A program made the translations under genes and the position numbers. A stretch of 64,000 bases of DNA from Oscillospiraceae bacterium (GTDB lineage Bacteria; Bacillota; Clostridia; Oscillospirales; Ruminococcaceae), in contig JAITEB010000026.1 of the NCBI GenBank assembly GCA_031282245.1, forward strand, positions 1 through 64,000. Direction: 5' to 3'. Under the pieces are notes generated by a model that did no database searches, had not been told where the DNA came from, and was given only the letters and a program-made list of their open reading frames with translations. Shown here piece by piece: positions 61,700 through 64,000 of the stretch (its first letter is position 1; each line of letters starts with the position of its first letter).

Positions 61700-63406
61700 T
61701 CAGAAATCCAAGCAATAAAATTCAATATTAGGTTCCCGTTCCAGCGGCGCAATAGGATTTTTGCGCATATATTCGGTGTGCGCGTCCAGCCAGGCCATAA
61801 AGCCGTCAATTTTGCGGAACCTGCCGCGCTTTGTGGGAACCCAGTTCTCATGATCTAAGTCGCCCTGCTGTTTCCTTAATTTTACATTCGAGAGATACCA
61901 GCGGAGCATTTTGTCATTATTATGGATAATTTTCCCTTTTAACAAAAGCTCTTTTAAATCTTTCATGGGGTCGTTGAGGGTTTTCCAGCCCTGCCGCACT
62001 TCCTGGCAGTCGAAACCGTCGTTTTTCAGAAACTGGATGAGCCAAACGGCGTTATTCATGTCGCAGCCGATTGATTTAATATGATAAAGTTCCCGCATTT
62101 TCTTAAACCAGGAAAAAATTGTCTCCTGTTCTATAATTTCTCCGGGAATAATTGTCAGATATCCCGCTTCCTGCCACTCACGATAAGGGATTTTCTCGTT
62201 GTCCATGCCGACTTTTCGGGAAGGCACCCAGCTGTGCTGTAAAACAAAAAATTCCCCGCCGTCAAGGGGGAAAACAAGGCTTGCGGCTGTGAAATCCTCG
62301 CGGAGGGAAGCGTCAAGCCCGCCGTAGCAGGTTCGGCCGCGCAAAAGCTCAATGCAGATATTTTTGCTATTTCTGTCAATTATTTCTATATCCACATAGG
62401 GCATATCCCCAATATCTGTAAAAACATTCAGCTGCTTGTTGATAAAGTCGCTGCGTTTCTGTGGAGTAAGACGGGCGTTTTTCCAGTCATTTACAGTTTC
62501 ATCAATACTTAGAAATTCACCCAGCGCGGGGTTTGCTTTGATCCAACATCCAATATCTTCCACATCGTCCTCAAGGTCAATTTCATAAACAAGCGGGAAA
62601 AATCGATCGGCGACATCCTGCGGCATCGTGCCGGAAAATAAATCCAAAACATCCGTGTACATGTCCATGAGAGGGCCGTCCAGCACGTCCCCAAGCGTCG
62701 TGATGTACCAGAAAAGCGGCTGCCGGCGCTTTTTTATGCTTCGTTTCATCACATTTATCAATTTATAGTCCCGGAATTTGTGAATTTCGTCAAAAATAAC
62801 CCCGTGCGGGTTCAAGCCGTCGAGATTTGTGCTGTCGCTGGCCCGGGTTTCAATTTTGCTCAGCGCAGCGTCAAAATATATGCCGTCCCGCAAACACCGG
62901 AAATGTTTGGCAAGAGCGGGGCTTGTGGAAATCTGCCCCTTGCATTCTTCCAGAATAATCCTCGCCTGGCTCTTGGCGTTGGCCAAAAGATAGATATCCG
63001 CGCCGCGTTCGCCGTCCTTGGAGGCCAGGTAACAGGCGTTTCCGGCGATAAGCGTCGATTTGCCGTTGCCGCGCCCGACCACGATCAGCGCTTCCCGGAA
63101 ACGCCGCAGGCCGGTTTCCTTATCTATCCAGCCATATACATTATTTTCCACGAAATGCTGCCAGGGCATCAGCTTCATAAAATTCCGCTCGCCCTTTGTG
63201 GGCCGGCAAAAGCGTTCGATGAACCGCGCGGGCTTCGCGCCCAGCTCCGGGTCAAAGCGCCATTTATAAGCTGATTTATTCTGATTCTCCAAATCATGGA
63301 TAAAACGCTGGCAGGCCTGCCGAATTTTCACACAGGCGATTTGTTTCCCGGACAAAACATTTTCGGCGTACTTGACGGCCTCGCAATCAGAAAGTTTCAA
63401 ATTCAT
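61700..63406 (-). CDS. terL: Phage terminase large subunit (HK97/P27-associated type)
   Basis: A DNA-packaging motor of 568 residues. The ATPase has Walker A VGRGNGKST near residues 108-116, Walker B VIFDEIH near 203, and the coupling-type motif ITTLGD near 237. The C-terminal RNase H-like nuclease has acidic residues in GGLDASLREDFTA and IGCDMNNAVWL. All catalytic motifs look intact. It overlaps terS by 20 bp. Confidence 0.93.
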   Translation of the reverse strand: MNLKLSDCEAVKYAENVLSGKQIACVKIRQACQRFIHDLENQNKSAYKWRFDPELGAKPARFIERFCRPTKGERNFMKLMPWQHFVENNVYGWIDKETGLRRFREALIVVGRGNGKSTLIAGNACYLASKDGERGADIYLLANAKSQARIILEECKGQISTSPALAKHFRCLRDGIYFDAALSKIETRASDSTNLDGLNPHGVIFDEIHKFRDYKLINVMKRSIKKRRQPLFWYITTLGDVLDGPLMDMYTDVLDLFSGTMPQDVADRFFPLVYEIDLEDDVEDIGCWIKANPALGEFLSIDETVNDWKNARLTPQKRSDFINKQLNVFTDIGDMPYVDIEIIDRNSKNICIELLRGRTCYGGLDASLREDFTAASLVFPLDGGEFFVLQHSWVPSRKVGMDNEKIPYREWQEAGYLTIIPGEIIEQETIFSWFKKMRELYHIKSIGCDMNNAVWLIQFLKNDGFDCQEVRQGWKTLNDPMKDLKELLLKGKIIHNNDKMLRWYLSNVKLRKQQGDLDHENWVPTKRGRFRKIDGFMAWLDAHTEYMRKNPIAPLEREPNIEFYCLDF

Positions 63407-63746
63407 CAGCCTGTTCGGCTATTGCGGCTGTAATTTTCCGGCTTGCCGGGGTCAGTTTGAGTTCGGCCAAAATTTTACGCTGTTGTTCAATTGTTTGATT
63501 AAGCTTGGAAATTAATGGGTTTTCCCGGATCCCCCCGGAGTTTTCGCCCTGCTTCCACTCGCTGTAAACCCCCTGCTGGCTGATAAAAATTTCCATCGCT
63601 ATTATGTTTCTTTCAAGCGAAGCCGCTTTGTCAATCAAGTGCAGCGCGATTTTATCCGGCGTTTCGTATTTATCAGAATATTCTTCAATCAAATTCTTAT
63701 AAAATTCAGCTATTTTACAACTATACAAATTGTCAATATTTATCAC
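63387..63746 (-). CDS. terS: P27-family phage terminase small subunit
   Basis: A 119-residue helical protein. The C-terminal NPLISKLNQTIEQQRKILAE and LKLTPASR form the typical P27-family terminus. It recognises packaging sites and loads TerL. It starts with GTG 63746. It is the most upstream gene of the head module visible on the minus strand; an HNH endonuclease is often next, beyond the window. Confidence 0.82.
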   Translation of the reverse strand: MINIDNLYSCKIAEFYKNLIEEYSDKYETPDKIALHLIDKAASLERNIIAMEIFISQQGVYSEWKQGENSGGIRENPLISKLNQTIEQQRKILAELKLTPASRKITAAIAEQADEFETF

Positions 63747-64000
63747 TTCCAGTCAAAATTTGGATTTTATCACATGGAGGGAGGTCGTATGGGAAAATTC
63801 CCCGCGCTGAAAGCGGTCCAGCCCTCGCCGGTTCCCGGAGAAATATTTTCCAATTTGCCATGGAGGGGGGATGGTCACAGCTCTCACGCTGGCCGTCGGC
63901 AAGCGGCTGGTGGTTAGCCAGATCGCGCAAAGCGCGTCTCCGGAGGTTAGACATGCCCATGCGCAGCCGTACACTGGTGCTGTCACGTACTACAACACCA
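63747..64000 (+). other. Divergent edge region with two short plus-strand frames
   Basis: An ATG at 63789, behind GGAGGGAGG, opens a 42-codon frame (MGKFPALKAVQPSPVPGEIF and onward) ending at 63917. Another ATG at 63871, behind TGGAGGGGGG, opens a second frame (MVTALTLAVGKRLVVSQIAQ and onward) that is still open at the window end. Both have unusually good ribosome sites but no recognised family. They are too short or cut off to call as genes. Confidence 0.35.

Noticed and set aside
1..64000. CRISPR array
   Set aside because: No regularly spaced short direct repeats and no cas genes were seen; the only dispersed repeats are the inverted MITE-like copies and the operators.

Overview
The window looks like a chromosomal segment of an uncultured, Gram-positive, spore-forming-lineage Clostridia bacterium. 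Supporting genes are hprK, the c-di-AMP synthase pair cdaA/cdaR, spoVB-like and spoIIID genes, paired glgC/glgD, yqeG and rqcP. Base composition is moderate in G+C, with AT-rich intergenic DNA, strong AGGAGG ribosome sites and many GTG/TTG starts.

Layout. 1-4.4 kb: a MITE-like inverted-repeat element, then purH, a small ORF with an in-frame stop, purD and hprK on the plus strand. 4.4-11 kb: a minus-strand housekeeping block (spoVB-like, mazG, hup, rqcP, yqeG, larB, rnhA, nifS-type desulfurase). 11.3-19 kb: a secreted DUF4832-type protein, the glycogen genes glgC-glgD-glgA, and guaA. 19.1-20.3 kb: a graveyard of decayed accessory genes (frameshifted small gene, aminoglycoside phosphotransferase chimera, 3-methyladenine glycosylase remnant) beside an orphan hypothetical gene. 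20.9-36.3 kb: purB, a P-type cation ATPase, an MreB paralogue, small proteins, an Entner-Doudoroff KDG kinase / KDPG aldolase pair, yggS, cdaR-cdaA, a class V desulfurase-like protein with a DUF3343 partner, a glucosaminidase, spoIIID and a YdcF-like protein.

36.5-53.2 kb: a coherent catabolic locus. It contains an Ldh2-type 2-hydroxyacid dehydrogenase, two paralogous Liv-type binding proteins, a D-2-hydroxyacid dehydrogenase, the LivHMGF transporter, an Fe-S Old-Yellow-Enzyme-like barrel, an FrdA-like flavoprotein, a LacI regulator, a Zn-alcohol dehydrogenase, an aldehyde dehydrogenase and an HpcH/HpaI aldolase. Near-identical LacI-type operators lie upstream of the first gene (two copies) and of the Zn-alcohol dehydrogenase (one copy), which marks the locus as one regulon. 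A second inverted copy of the MITE-like element sits between lacI and the dehydrogenase. The substrate is not identifiable from sequence; an imported hydroxy- or oxo-acid is the best guess.

53.5-64 kb: tRNA-Pro followed by a mobile region. It holds a frameshift-ridden large serine recombinase, TnpW-like, HTH and sigma-factor genes of a decayed conjugative element, then a leftward HK97-type phage head module (terS, terL, relB-yafQ toxin-antitoxin, portal, protease, capsid, connector, adaptor, gp10). The module stops at a terminator with no tail genes. It is either a truncated prophage or a capsid-only satellite element.
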